A DNA stretch of 64,000 nucleotides, taken from the NCBI RefSeq assembly GCF_004138335.1, contig NZ_RYFW01000001.1, positions 620,001 through 684,000 on the forward strand, given 5' to 3'. Positions 43,431-52,347 of the stretch are shown here, piece by piece. The notes below the pieces were generated by a model, which was given only the letters and a program-made list of their open reading frames with translations, had not been told where the DNA came from and did not search any database. The translations under genes and the position numbers were made by a program. The stretch is from Peristeroidobacter agariperforans (lineage in GTDB: Bacteria; Pseudomonadota; Gammaproteobacteria; Steroidobacterales; Steroidobacteraceae). The first letter of the stretch is position 1; every line of letters starts with the position of its first letter.

Positions 43431-45658
43431 GCCCGCTCCCTCCTCGGTCCGGCGCGCCGTTCGCGAATCGGACCGCCGCCGCGGACCGCAGTCAACGGCA
43501 ACTCGATACACACCCGCGCACCCCCTGTGCGCACATTATCGGCAGCAATGGCCCCGCCGTGCTCTTCGACTATTTTTTTCACAATCGCGAGTCCCAGGCC
43601 CGTGCCTTTCGGTTTGGTCGTTACATAAGGATCGAACACCTGGCCGATCACATCCGGTCGGAAGCCCGGTCCATTGTCCTCCACGACGATCTCCGCCGCG
43701 CGGGCGGCCGTCGCCCCGCTGCCTTTCTCGATCAGCTGCGTCACCACGCGCACCGACGGATCGGGCACCCCCTCCAGCGCTTCCCACGCATTGGCCAGCA
43801 GATTATGGATGATTTGCCGCATGCGGCCACGGTCGGCCTCGATCTCCGGCAGCCCCTTCTGCAGCTGCAGGGTCGTGCCCGGCCGGCCAGGCGCGCGATA
43901 CAGCTCCGCCACTTCGCCGATGAGCTGGTTCAGGTCGAATCGTGACACATCCATCTCGGGCGCGCGCGCGTACTCGCTGAAGGCGTTGACCATCTCCTTC
44001 ATGGCCTCCACCTGCTGGACTATGGTGTGGGTAGCACGGTCCAGCACCTGGCCCTGGGTCGCGTCGATATGCCCCAGCAGCTTATGACGCAGCCGTTCCG
44101 CGGATAGTTGGATCGGGGTGAGCGGATTTTTGATTTCGTGCGCCAGGCGCCGCGCGACCTCGCCCCAAGCGGCGTCGCGCTGGGCCTGCAGGAGGGCCGT
44201 GATGTCGTCGAACACGATGACATAGCCGCCAGGCGTCTGATCCTCGCCGGATAGCGTAGTACAAGCACACATCAGGATGCGGCGGGTCGAATCGCCCTGA
44301 AGCACCAGCTGCTCGCGCCACTCGCTCTGCCCCGCGGCCAGATGTGCGCTACAGGTGGATCGGAACTGCTCGAACAGCGTGCTCTCGCTGCCCGTCTCCG
44401 ACAGTGGCTTGCCGATCAGCGCGTCTACCTCCACGGCGAGAATGGAGCATGCCGCCTCGTTCGCGGTACGAATGGTCCGATCGGGCTCGAGCGAAATCAC
44501 GCCCGTGGACAGTCGCGCCAGAATGACCGACAGGTTGGCGCGCTCGGCTTCCACAGCCTGTTGGACACGCCGCGTTTCTTCGCGCGACTTCGCGAGGCGC
44601 TTGGTCATGTCATTGAACGAATGCACGAGAATGCCCATCTCGTCGTGCGAGGTCAGCGGCAAGCGCAGATCGAAATCGCCCTTCGCGACCGCGCGCGTGC
44701 CCGCGACCAGATCCTGAATCGGACGCACCAGGCGCCGCGCAGCCCAGAACGCGCCATACAGCGCGCCAAACAATGACAATAGCAACACCAATGTCAGCGT
44801 CAGCGTGAAGCTGGTTTTCAGCGGCTCGCGCAAGCGCGCTTTCTCGCCGTAGCGCTGATAGGAAGATTCGACCGTGTCCGCCAGCTCGCCGAGTCGTCGC
44901 TCGACGGGATAGATGGCCTGCAATACGCGCATCTCGTCGCCGGGCAATACTTGCGGCACACGCACTGCCGTGCGCACTAGATAACCACCGCCCGCGGCGG
45001 GATCGAGTGCAACGTAATCGCGGCCCTGACGAACTTGCATCGTCATCTCGTCGCTCAACGGCGCGGGCACGATCTCACTGAGCCGATCGGAGCTGGTCGC
45101 CAGGATGCGGCTGTTCGATGCAACCAGCGTGAGCTCGACGGCTTCATTCTCACGACGCAACTCATCTAGTGCTTGGAATGCACCGACCCGTATCGGAGCA
45201 ATGCGAGCCGCCACTGAGCGCGTACGCTCCAGATATTCGCGCATGCGTAGATCGAGCGCGGCTCGCGAGAGCGTCAGTGCATCTTCCAGGCCCTGGCGAA
45301 TCTCGACGTGGAACCAGCTGTCGATGCCGCGGTTGAGAAACACCACGGAGAAGTAGAACACCAGCAGCAGCGGCGCCATCGCGAGCGTCGCCGACATCCA
45401 CACCATGCGCGCTTCCAGACGCGAGCCGACCACTCGCTTGCGCCAGTCGCGCACCAGCTGCGCGAGGCGCCCACCGATCAGGATCAGTAGGACCAGCAGG
45501 CCCGCGACGTTGACGCCGACGATGAAGGGGTGCAGATCGCTGAAGTGCGCCGACTGCTGCACGGTCTGCGCCATGATGAGCAGCGCAGCCACCCACAGCC
45601 CCGATCCGATGAGCACCAGGATCGAGACTAGAGTGCGTTTCAGAGTTGCGGCGACCAT
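43427..45658 (-). CDS. ntrY: NtrY-like sensor histidine kinase
   Basis: 743 residues from ATG 45658; a GTG at 45667 is in frame. TM helices (TLVSILVLIGSGLWVAALLIMAQ, GVNVAGLLVLLILIGG, MSATLAMAPLLLVFYFSVVFL) and a periplasmic region precede a HAMP domain (LVRPIQDLVAGTRAVAKGDFDLRL), a PAS domain (LDP..ERTIRTANEAACSILAVEVDALIGKPLSE region) and the kinase core (EVARRLAHEIKNPLTPIQLSAERL). HATPase motifs are NLLANAWEAL, EDNGPGF and KGTGLGLAIVKKIV. It phosphorylates NtrX; related pairs respond to nitrogen, redox or envelope state. Overlaps DUF4390 by 19 bases. Confidence 0.93.
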   Translation of the reverse strand: MVAATLKRTLVSILVLIGSGLWVAALLIMAQTVQQSAHFSDLHPFIVGVNVAGLLVLLILIGGRLAQLVRDWRKRVVGSRLEARMVWMSATLAMAPLLLVFYFSVVFLNRGIDSWFHVEIRQGLEDALTLSRAALDLRMREYLERTRSVAARIAPIRVGAFQALDELRRENEAVELTLVASNSRILATSSDRLSEIVPAPLSDEMTMQVRQGRDYVALDPAAGGGYLVRTAVRVPQVLPGDEMRVLQAIYPVERRLGELADTVESSYQRYGEKARLREPLKTSFTLTLTLVLLLSLFGALYGAFWAARRLVRPIQDLVAGTRAVAKGDFDLRLPLTSHDEMGILVHSFNDMTKRLAKSREETRRVQQAVEAERANLSVILARLSTGVISLEPDRTIRTANEAACSILAVEVDALIGKPLSETGSESTLFEQFRSTCSAHLAAGQSEWREQLVLQGDSTRRILMCACTTLSGEDQTPGGYVIVFDDITALLQAQRDAAWGEVARRLAHEIKNPLTPIQLSAERLRHKLLGHIDATQGQVLDRATHTIVQQVEAMKEMVNAFSEYARAPEMDVSRFDLNQLIGEVAELYRAPGRPGTTLQLQKGLPEIEADRGRMRQIIHNLLANAWEALEGVPDPSVRVVTQLIEKGSGATAARAAEIVVEDNGPGFRPDVIGQVFDPYVTTKPKGTGLGLAIVKKIVEEHGGAIAADNVRTGGARVCIELPLTAVRGGGPIRERRAGPRRERA

Positions 45659-46266
45659 GTGTACCACTCGCTGCGCTGCCGCCAGTCGTCCGACCAGAAC
45701 AGCACGAAGCGCAAGGTATCGGGCATCGTGCGCACATCGAGATTACCGCGCACGCTGATTTCGTGCCGCCGGTTCGGCGACACCAGTGCCTGGTCCAGGA
45801 TGGGCAGGCGGCTGATCACGCGCAGGGCATCGAGCGCGGCGTCCAGCGTCGCATAAGACGCTTGTTCGCCGCTATTCAAATTGCGCACCAGGTAGCGCTC
45901 GCTGAGCGCGCGGTACGCCAGTTCGTACGACTGATCGAGTGTCGCGACCGTCTCGTCCAGCCAATAACTGCGCTGACGTTTGACCACGATCTCCAGGTGC
46001 AGCGTGAGCGGCACCCCCTCGCGGATCGCCGCCCGTGCGCCCTCGGGCAGGTCGAAATTGAGCGTGGCGTTCAGCTCGTAGACGCCCTCGGCGGGCTCGA
46101 TATAGGCGGACCGGACTTCAAACCGCGGCGGAGCCTGGGCGGATGCGGCCGACCCGAGCAGCAGGCAAAGCGCCGCCAGCAACGCCATGAGCCACGTCAA
46201 AGCGCCGCGGATCGCGTCCAGCGCGCTCAGGCAAAGCACATTGCGCCAGGTTGGGCTTGCCGCCAC
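45640..46266 (-). CDS. DUF4390 family protein
   Basis: 208 residues starting at GTG 46266, with AAGGA a few bases upstream. Signal/anchor sequence MALLAALCLLLGSAASAQ at about 27-44, then a conserved mature part (YELNATLNFDLPEGARAAIREGVPLTL, and FWSDDWRQRSEWYTWSPQL at the end). DUF4390 genes lie between rsmB and ntrY across many Gammaproteobacteria; the function is unknown. Probably periplasmic. Stop codon within the start of ntrY. Confidence 0.86.
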   Translation of the reverse strand: MAASPTWRNVLCLSALDAIRGALTWLMALLAALCLLLGSAASAQAPPRFEVRSAYIEPAEGVYELNATLNFDLPEGARAAIREGVPLTLHLEIVVKRQRSYWLDETVATLDQSYELAYRALSERYLVRNLNSGEQASYATLDAALDALRVISRLPILDQALVSPNRRHEISVRGNLDVRTMPDTLRFVLFWSDDWRQRSEWYTWSPQL

Positions 46267-46275
46267 GGAGCATCC

Positions 46276-47664
46276 TTAACCGAGATTACCGGACGAGTTC
46301 ATGTTGGTTGATGCAGGCAGGACCGCGCTTGGGCCGCGCGGCTTCTCGAGCAGAGCATAATAAAAACCATCCATCCCCGCGGAACCCGCTGCGATTCTTA
46401 AGCCATGAGCGCCGACGCGCGTTCCCTCCCCGACGGGTGGCAGCGCCTGCAGTCTCTCGCCAGTGACATCGCGCGCGCTCGACTCGTCACGCAGAAAGTC
46501 CGCTATCACCGCGGTAGTCTCGACCTGTAAGGCTGAGCAGCTTGCGTAAAGCAATCTGCCACCCGACAGCAGCAGCGGCCACAAAGCCCGCAACAGCTGC
46601 GACTGGCGCGCCGCCAGCGCCGCGATGTCATCGCTCCGGCGCAGCAGCTTGATATCCGGATGACGGCGAATGACGCCGGTCGCGGAGCACGGCACATCGA
46701 GCAAGATGCGGTTGAACGGTTTGCCGTCCCACCATTTCGCCGGCTCGGCAGCGTCTGCCGCGACGACCTGCGCGGAGACGCCCAATCTGTGCAAGTTCTG
46801 CGAGACGCGCGTCAACCGCTCGGGAGAAACATCGACCGCGGTGAGCGCGGCAAGTTCAGGCTCCAGTTCGAGCAGGTGACCCGTTTTTCCGCCCGGCGCG
46901 GCACACGCGTCGAGGATGCGCTCGCCTGCTTGCGGATCGAGCAGATGGCCCGCGAACTGCGCGGCGGCGTCCTGAACCGAAACCATCCCCTCCGCGAAGC
47001 CCGGTAAATCGCTGACATCCATCGCCCGGTCGAGCAACAGCGCCGTGTCATCGAACGCGCTGGCAAGCACACCGATCTGCTTTGCCTGCAATTGCTCGCG
47101 ATAGTTCGCAGCCGTGACGCGCGCCCGATTCACGCGAATCCAGAATGGCGGCCGCTGATTGTTCGCATCGAGAATTTCATTGGCTCGCTCGCCCCAATCC
47201 TTGCGCAACTTTTCCACGAGCCAGCGCGGATGCGCGGTGCGCACGGCCAGATCACGATCGATCTTCGGCAGCAACTGCGCATGCTCCCGCTGACAGCGGC
47301 GCAAGATCGCATTGACCAATCCCGAAGCGCGCGGCTGTTTGAGCACTCTAGTGGCTGCAACAGTCTCGGCAACCGCCGCATGCGCGGGAATATCCGTGTA
47401 TATCAGCTGGCACAAGCCGACGATGGCGAGCGCGCGGATCTCGGGCTCGAGCGTTTGATTGGGCCGGCTCAACAGGCGGTCGAGCAACGCGTCAAGGCGC
47501 ACGTACCAGCGAATGCTGTCGTAACTCAGCGACCGCAGCAGTCCGCGCTCTTGTTTGTTACTCGTGCTCTCGGCGCTCAGCACCGCATCGAGCGAACGAC
47601 CGTGCTCGACCACTTCCGCGACGATTCTCGCGGCTCTTGCTCGGACTGCAGCTGATGCGCTCAC
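46276..47664 (-). CDS. rsmB: 16S rRNA m5C967 methyltransferase
   Basis: 462 residues starting at GTG 47664, overlapping the fmt stop (GTGA). The N-terminal NusB-like RNA-binding domain (ERGLLRSLSYDSIRWYVRLDALLDRLL) is followed by the SAM-binding methyltransferase domain: GERILDACAAPGGKTGHLLELEP, DVPCSATGVIRRHPDIK with the release/active Cys, and LYASCSALQVET with the catalytic Cys. It methylates C967 of 16S rRNA. Member of the def/fmt/rsmB/DUF4390/ntrYX gene string. Confidence 0.95.
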   Translation of the reverse strand: MSASAAVRARAARIVAEVVEHGRSLDAVLSAESTSNKQERGLLRSLSYDSIRWYVRLDALLDRLLSRPNQTLEPEIRALAIVGLCQLIYTDIPAHAAVAETVAATRVLKQPRASGLVNAILRRCQREHAQLLPKIDRDLAVRTAHPRWLVEKLRKDWGERANEILDANNQRPPFWIRVNRARVTAANYREQLQAKQIGVLASAFDDTALLLDRAMDVSDLPGFAEGMVSVQDAAAQFAGHLLDPQAGERILDACAAPGGKTGHLLELEPELAALTAVDVSPERLTRVSQNLHRLGVSAQVVAADAAEPAKWWDGKPFNRILLDVPCSATGVIRRHPDIKLLRRSDDIAALAARQSQLLRALWPLLLSGGRLLYASCSALQVETTAVIADFLRDESSARDVTGERLQALPPVGEGTRVGAHGLRIAAGSAGMDGFYYALLEKPRGPSAVLPASTNMNSSGNLG

Positions 47665-48602
47665 GAGCCAAAGACCGCGCCTTCGGGGCGATGCGCTCTG
47701 AGGAAATCCGCAGCCGGCATGGCCTTGCGACCCGCCGCTTGCACGCGAGTGAGTTGCAACGTTCCAGCGCCGGTTGCGACTTCGATGCCGTCGCTGCTCG
47801 TTGCGATGACGGTGCCTGGCGCAGCGGATGATTTCTTATCCGAGGGCATCGCTTCCCAAATGCGCAGCTGCTGACCGTTCCAACGCGTCTCGGCGATGGG
47901 CCAGGGATTGAAGGCGCGCACGTGCCGATCGATTTCGATGGCGGACTTCGACCAATCGATCAACGCTTCTTCCTTGCGAATTTTCGCAGCGTACGTTGCG
48001 CCTTCCTGCGGCTGCTCTCGGGGTATGGCCTTGCCCGCCGCGATTGCGTCGATCGCTTCGATCACGGCTTCGGCGCCGAGCGTCGACAATCGATCGTGCA
48101 GACTCGAACCCGTTTCGCGTGCGTCGATCGGAGTCACGCGCTCGAGGAGCATCGGGCCGGTGTCGAGCCCGACGTCCATCTGCATGATGGTCACGCCGCT
48201 CTCTTCATCTCCTGCCTGAATTGCGCGCTGAATCGGTGCGGCTCCACGCCATCGAGGCAGCAGCGACGCATGAATATTCACGCAACCGAGCTGCGGCGTG
48301 TCGAGCACCGCTTTCGGAAGCAGCAGTCCATACGCGACGACGATCATCAAATCGGCTTGATATTGCGCGAGGCGCTGCACCGCTGCTGGATCTTTCAACG
48401 TCGGCGGCTGTTCGACGGGCAGTTGGTGTTTGAGCGCACACTGCTTTACCGCGCTCATCGTCACTTGTTGCCCACGACCGGCGGGCCGATCCGGCTGCGT
48501 ATAAACCGCCAGCACGCGGTGTCGCGAGGCGACCAGCGCTTCCAGCGGCGGCACCGAGAACTCGGGAGTGCCGGCAAAGATGAGTGACAACTGGGAGGAC
48601 AT
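47661..48602 (-). CDS. fmt: Methionyl-tRNA formyltransferase
   Basis: 313 residues from ATG 48602; a TTG at 48605 would add one residue. It opens LSLIFAGTPEFSVPPLEAL, the usual Fmt N-terminus; the 10-formyltetrahydrofolate site is CVNIHASLLPRWRGAAPIQRAI with Asn/His/Asp catalytic residues; the C-terminal OB-fold follows. It formylates initiator Met-tRNA. Lies downstream of def but separated from it by a likely terminator hairpin, so may have its own promoter. Confidence 0.95.
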   Translation of the reverse strand: MSSQLSLIFAGTPEFSVPPLEALVASRHRVLAVYTQPDRPAGRGQQVTMSAVKQCALKHQLPVEQPPTLKDPAAVQRLAQYQADLMIVVAYGLLLPKAVLDTPQLGCVNIHASLLPRWRGAAPIQRAIQAGDEESGVTIMQMDVGLDTGPMLLERVTPIDARETGSSLHDRLSTLGAEAVIEAIDAIAAGKAIPREQPQEGATYAAKIRKEEALIDWSKSAIEIDRHVRAFNPWPIAETRWNGQQLRIWEAMPSDKKSSAAPGTVIATSSDGIEVATGAGTLQLTRVQAAGRKAMPAADFLRAHRPEGAVFGS

Positions 48603-48682
48603 CAAGACTCAACCGGGAACGGGGGCGGGCAGTTTAAGTGTTCGTATTGGACTTCGCGCCACCGGACACCCGCCCATAAACA

Positions 48683-48706
48683 GAGAGGGGCCTTTCGGCC
48701 CCGCTC
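48683..48706 (-). terminator. Intrinsic terminator-like hairpin after def
   Basis: On the minus strand GAG-C-GGGGCC-GAAA-GGCCCC-T-CTC forms nine pairs around a single mismatch with a stable GAAA tetraloop, directly after the def stop and before fmt. The following TGTTTATG is only weakly U-rich. Confidence 0.55.
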
Positions 48707-48718
48707 TTGCAACAACCG

Positions 48719-49255
48719 TCAGAGCGCCTTGCTCCGACCGCGAGCCGCGTCGGCGGCCTTTTCCTTGCGATCCTTCTCGAGCTTCTTGCGGATCCGGGTG
48801 CGCTTCAGATCGGACAGGTAGTCGACGAACAGCTTGCCTTCCAGATGGTCCATCTCGTGCTGAATGCACACGGCCAGCAGCCCATCGGCGTCGAGCTCGA
48901 ACTGCTTGCCGTCGCGATCCAGCGCCCGCACGCGGATGCGGTCGGCGCGCTTGACCTTCTCGTAGATGCCGGGCACCGAGAGGCAGCCCTCCTCGGTCTC
49001 TTCCATGCCGCTATGGCTGACGATCTCCGGATTGATCAGCGCCAGGCGCTCGTTGCGCTTCTCGCTGATGTCGATGACCAGCAGCCGCTTGTGGACGTTG
49101 ACCTGGGTCGCGGCCAGGCCGATGCCCGGGGCGGCATACATGGTCTCGAACATGTCGTCGATCAGCTTTCGCAGGGCGGCATCCACCTGTTCCACGGGTT
49201 GCGCTTTGGTGCGCAGGCGCGGATCGGGGAATTCGAGAATCGGAAGTAGTGCCAT
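48719..49255 (-). CDS. def: Peptide deformylase
   Basis: 178 residues from ATG 49255; an upstream in-frame extension is not family-like. The three PDF motifs are intact: PGIGLAATQ (44-51), EGCLSVPG with metal-ligand Cys91, and QHEMDHLEG with His133, Glu134 and His137. It removes the formyl group from nascent proteins, using Fe2+ or Zn2+. Encoded next to fmt, which adds the formyl group, and divergent from the LysM gene across 343 bp. Confidence 0.96.
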   Translation of the reverse strand: MALLPILEFPDPRLRTKAQPVEQVDAALRKLIDDMFETMYAAPGIGLAATQVNVHKRLLVIDISEKRNERLALINPEIVSHSGMEETEEGCLSVPGIYEKVKRADRIRVRALDRDGKQFELDADGLLAVCIQHEMDHLEGKLFVDYLSDLKRTRIRKKLEKDRKEKAADAARGRSKAL

Positions 49256-49598
49256 GTTCGAAAACGTCAGAAGGTGGAGACTTGTCGCCCGGTCGATAGG
49301 CATTGTGCAGCCGAATCCGCTGGACACAAGCCCCCGTGCCCCAACTCGTGGCTATGGCTGCGATAGAAGGTGCGAATTCGGTGGCGGCCTCAGGTGGCGG
49401 AGGCAGGAATGAGAACCACGTCGCGGGCTGAAGCCCCATTTCTGCACTCGTTGCAATGATGCTGCTAAAGTTCGGCCACTGTTGAACTTAATGTCGGCCC
49501 CGACTGTGCTTTTTGCGCGCCAGTACAAAGCCTTACGCGTCGCGAAAGCACCTTCAGGCGCCCCGTTCAGGGACTCTAATCGGAGCTCGTTGAAGCGC
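49256..49598. promoter_or_regulatory. Divergent intergenic region def / LysM
   Basis: A 343-base gap with no convincing ORF, RNA gene or riboswitch. A small GGGC-TGAA-GCCC stem near its middle and a T-rich GTGCTTTTTGCGC stretch about 90 bp before the LysM ATG are the only local structures. It must hold promoters for def and for the LysM-dprA-smg genes, but I cannot assign hexamers with confidence. Confidence 0.4.
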
Positions 49599-50762
49599 AT
49601 GAAAACTGCGAATCTGGCACTTCGTCCGGCGATCCTGCTGAGCCTGGTCGCGGGCCTGACCGTCTCCGCGGGCCTGTTGGCGCCGCCGAGCACCCTCGCC
49701 CAGGAAGGCCCGGCGCAAACCGTCGGCTCCGGCAGCAATATTCCGCTGACCACCGATGCCCCCGATCAATATGTGGTCAAGACCGGCGACACGCTCTGGG
49801 ACATTTCCAAGGTGTTCCTGCGGGAGCCCTGGTATTGGCCGGAAATCTGGTATGTGAACCCGCAGATCGCCAATCCCCACCTGATCTATCCCGGGGATGT
49901 GCTGAAGCTGGTTTATGTGGACGGTCAGCCCCGTCTGACGGTGGCCCAGCGCGGCGGCGAGACCGTCGAACGCGGCCAGGGCGGCAAGCGCCTGTCGCCC
50001 GAAGTGCGCCGCGAGCCGCTGAGCCAGGCCATCACCGCCATTCCCTACGATGTGGTTGCCAGCTTTATGGGTCGTCCCACGCTGCTGACCAAAGATCAGG
50101 TAAAGACCGCACCGTACATCGTCGCTCTGCGCGACTCGCACATGATCGGCGCCATCGGCAATGAAGTGTACGCACGCGGTATCGAAGAAGCCGCGCCGGA
50201 CACGCGCTACAGCGTCATTCACGTGGGCGAACAGCTGCGCGATCCCGACAATAACGATCTGCTCGGCTACTCGGGCCTGTATGTGGGCTCGGGCCCGGTC
50301 GCGACACAAGGCGATCCGGCCAAGATCTTGATGACCGATTCGACCCGCGAAGTCCTGCAAGGCGACAAGGTGTTTCCGGAGTCGGTGGATGTGAATGTGG
50401 ACTTCGTTCCGCACGCGCCGTCCGCCGAGATCGATGCCGGCATCATCGCCGTGCGCAGTCATACCGTGATGGGCCAGTATCAAGTGGTCGCGCTGAACCG
50501 CGGCTCGTCCGCGGGCCTCGAGCCCGGCCACATCCTGGCTGTGTTTCAGCGTGGCGAAGTGGTGCGCGATACGTTCAAAGAAGGCGGTCTCGCAGCGAAC
50601 CGCAAGGGCCGCGGCCCCAGCCTGTTCGGCACCAAGGTGCAGCTGCCCGATGAACGCGCAGGCGTCATCATGGTGTTCAAAGCGTTCGACAACATGAGCT
50701 ACGCGCTCGTGATGGAAACGACGCACGAAATTCGCCAGGGCGACCGCGCTAAAAACCCATAA
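49599..50762 (+). CDS. LysM peptidoglycan-binding protein
   Basis: 387 residues from ATG 49599; upstream in-frame Met codons precede sequence unlike signal peptides. A signal peptide (ILLSLVAGLTVSAGLLAPPSTLAQ) ends near residue 35. The LysM motif YVVKTGDTLWDISKVFL...NPQIANPHLIYPGDVLKLV covers about 58-106. The rest has repeated beta-rich segments (IDAGIIAVRSHTVMGQYQVV, GHILAVFQRGEV). Such proteins sit upstream of dprA in many Gammaproteobacteria and are likely periplasmic or outer-membrane-attached. Ends 33 bp before dprA. Confidence 0.9.
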   Translation: MKTANLALRPAILLSLVAGLTVSAGLLAPPSTLAQEGPAQTVGSGSNIPLTTDAPDQYVVKTGDTLWDISKVFLREPWYWPEIWYVNPQIANPHLIYPGDVLKLVYVDGQPRLTVAQRGGETVERGQGGKRLSPEVRREPLSQAITAIPYDVVASFMGRPTLLTKDQVKTAPYIVALRDSHMIGAIGNEVYARGIEEAAPDTRYSVIHVGEQLRDPDNNDLLGYSGLYVGSGPVATQGDPAKILMTDSTREVLQGDKVFPESVDVNVDFVPHAPSAEIDAGIIAVRSHTVMGQYQVVALNRGSSAGLEPGHILAVFQRGEVVRDTFKEGGLAANRKGRGPSLFGTKVQLPDERAGVIMVFKAFDNMSYALVMETTHEIRQGDRAKNP

Positions 50763-50795
50763 GCGCGCTTTCGCGCCGGTTATGTTCATGAGCTC

Positions 50796-51797
50796 ATGGA
50801 AGAGCTCCAAACATGGCTGGCCGAGGCACGGGTGCCCGGCTTCGAAGCCAAATCCCAACACCCCCTGCTCGAACGACACCTGCGCTGGCTCGATCATCCA
50901 GCGCATCACTTCCTGCGCATCGGCTCGCCCGGCTATCCGCCGTTGTTAGCCAACCTGCCCGATGCTCCCACCGGTTTGCTGGTGCGCGGCGATCCAGATG
51001 TCTTGCGCCTGCCGCAGCTCGCAATCGTCGGCTCCCGCAATCCCACCCAGTCGGGACATGACATAGCGCGCCAGTTTGCCGCGCAGCTGACGCGATCGGG
51101 CCTGGTCATCACCAGCGGCCTGGCCATCGGCATCGACGCCGCAGCTCACCGGGGCGCGCTCGAAGGCGGCGGCAGGACCGTCGCCGTGTGCGGCACGGGG
51201 CTTGATATCGAGTACCCCCGCGCCAATGCTGGGTTGGCAGAGGAAATTGCATCCGGCGGCGCGCTGGTCAGCGAATTTCCTTTGGGCACGCCGGCGAGCA
51301 AAAGCAACTTTCCTCGGCGCAATCGCATTATCAGTGGATTGTCACTGGGCACATTGGTGGTGGAGGCTGCGGTGCGGAGCGGCTCGTTGATCACGGCACG
51401 GCTGGCGGGCGAGCAAGGCCGCGAGGTTTTCGCGATCCCCGGCTCGATCCGCAACCCGCTCGCGCGCGGTTGCCACAAACTGATCCGCGACGGCGCCCAG
51501 CTGGTGGAAACGCCGGACGATATATTTTCGGAGTTGGGTCCGTTGGCGGCCGCGCTCCGGCACGCTGCCCCGGTGTCGGCGAAAACCGCTGAAAGCACAG
51601 CAGTTTTGGCCCCGGCATTGGACAAAGGTTATGAAATCCTGTTAGATGCGCTCGGCTTCGAGCCGGCCAGTGTCGACGTTTTGATCGCACGTACCGGCCT
51701 CAAGGCCGACGAGGTAGCGTCAATGCTGCTGATCCTCGAACTGGAGGCGCGCATCGACGCCTGCCCTGGCGGGCTTTATGTCCGGCGCCTCTCCTAA
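50796..51797 (+). CDS. dprA: DNA processing protein DprA
   Basis: 333 residues. The Rossmann-like DNA-binding core shows LAIVGSRNPTQSGHDIA, ITSGLAIGIDAAAHRGAL, VAVCGTGLDIEYPRANA, FPRRNRIISGLSLGTLVVEA and GREVFAIPGSI. The C-terminal winged-helix (DML1-like) domain is at 275-330. It binds incoming single-stranded DNA and loads RecA during natural transformation. Followed 9 bp on by smg; the LysM-dprA-smg-topA order is conserved in Gammaproteobacteria. Confidence 0.96.
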   Translation: MEELQTWLAEARVPGFEAKSQHPLLERHLRWLDHPAHHFLRIGSPGYPPLLANLPDAPTGLLVRGDPDVLRLPQLAIVGSRNPTQSGHDIARQFAAQLTRSGLVITSGLAIGIDAAAHRGALEGGGRTVAVCGTGLDIEYPRANAGLAEEIASGGALVSEFPLGTPASKSNFPRRNRIISGLSLGTLVVEAAVRSGSLITARLAGEQGREVFAIPGSIRNPLARGCHKLIRDGAQLVETPDDIFSELGPLAAALRHAAPVSAKTAESTAVLAPALDKGYEILLDALGFEPASVDVLIARTGLKADEVASMLLILELEARIDACPGGLYVRRLS

Positions 51798-51806
51798 GGC
51801 AGAGAA

Positions 51807-52286
51807 ATGAAGGAAAGCGTTCTCGATATCCTGATCTATCTCTTCGAGAATTACTTCGACGCCGATCTGGACTGCGCCCCCGAACCCGACCGCGACACAC
51901 TCCGGGACGAATTGGAACGCGCTGGTTTTTCCGAACGAGAAGTGGGCCGCGCGCTCGAGTGGCTCGAGCAGCTGTCGGCCGATCCGAACCGCGCCGGCGC
52001 TATTCCGGGATCGCGAGCGATTCGCATCTTCGATGCGCGCGAACAGGCACGGCTCGACACCGAATGCCGCGGGTACATTCTGTACCTTGAGAACATCGGC
52101 ATCATCAGCCCGGCGCAGCGTGAACTGGTCATCGACCGCCTGCTGGCGCTCGATGTGCAACAGATCGACATTGAACAGGTGAAGTGGGTGGTGCTCATGG
52201 TGCTGTTCAGCCAGCCCGGCCAACAGAGCGCCTACCTGCGGATGGAGGACTTGGTATTCGATAACCGTCTGCAAGTGGTGCACTGA
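51807..52286 (+). CDS. smg: Smg family protein (DUF494)
   Basis: 159 residues. The N-terminal MKESVLDILIYLFENYFD and the conserved FSEREVGRALEWLEQL, with RIFDAREQARLDTECRGYI, identify Smg/DUF494. Mostly helical and acidic; function undefined, usually encoded between dprA and topA. It is directly upstream of the strong terminator that abuts topA, so it is the last gene of the LysM-dprA-smg unit. Confidence 0.93.
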   Translation: MKESVLDILIYLFENYFDADLDCAPEPDRDTLRDELERAGFSEREVGRALEWLEQLSADPNRAGAIPGSRAIRIFDAREQARLDTECRGYILYLENIGIISPAQRELVIDRLLALDVQQIDIEQVKWVVLMVLFSQPGQQSAYLRMEDLVFDNRLQVVH

Positions 52287-52320
52287 TAGCGGCGTTCGAC
52301 ACTCCGCAATTTTCAGTAGC

Positions 52321-52347
52321 ACCGCGGCCACCGCGGTTTCTTTTTTT
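52321..52347 (+). terminator. Rho-independent terminator abutting the topA start codon
   Basis: ACCGCGG-CCA-CCGCGGT is a perfect 7-bp stem with a 3-base loop, followed by TTCTTTTTTT, whose last T is immediately before the ATG of topA at 52348. It has every feature of an intrinsic terminator for the dprA-smg transcript. Because it fills the -1 to -27 positions of topA, that gene has no recognisable Shine-Dalgarno sequence. Confidence 0.85.
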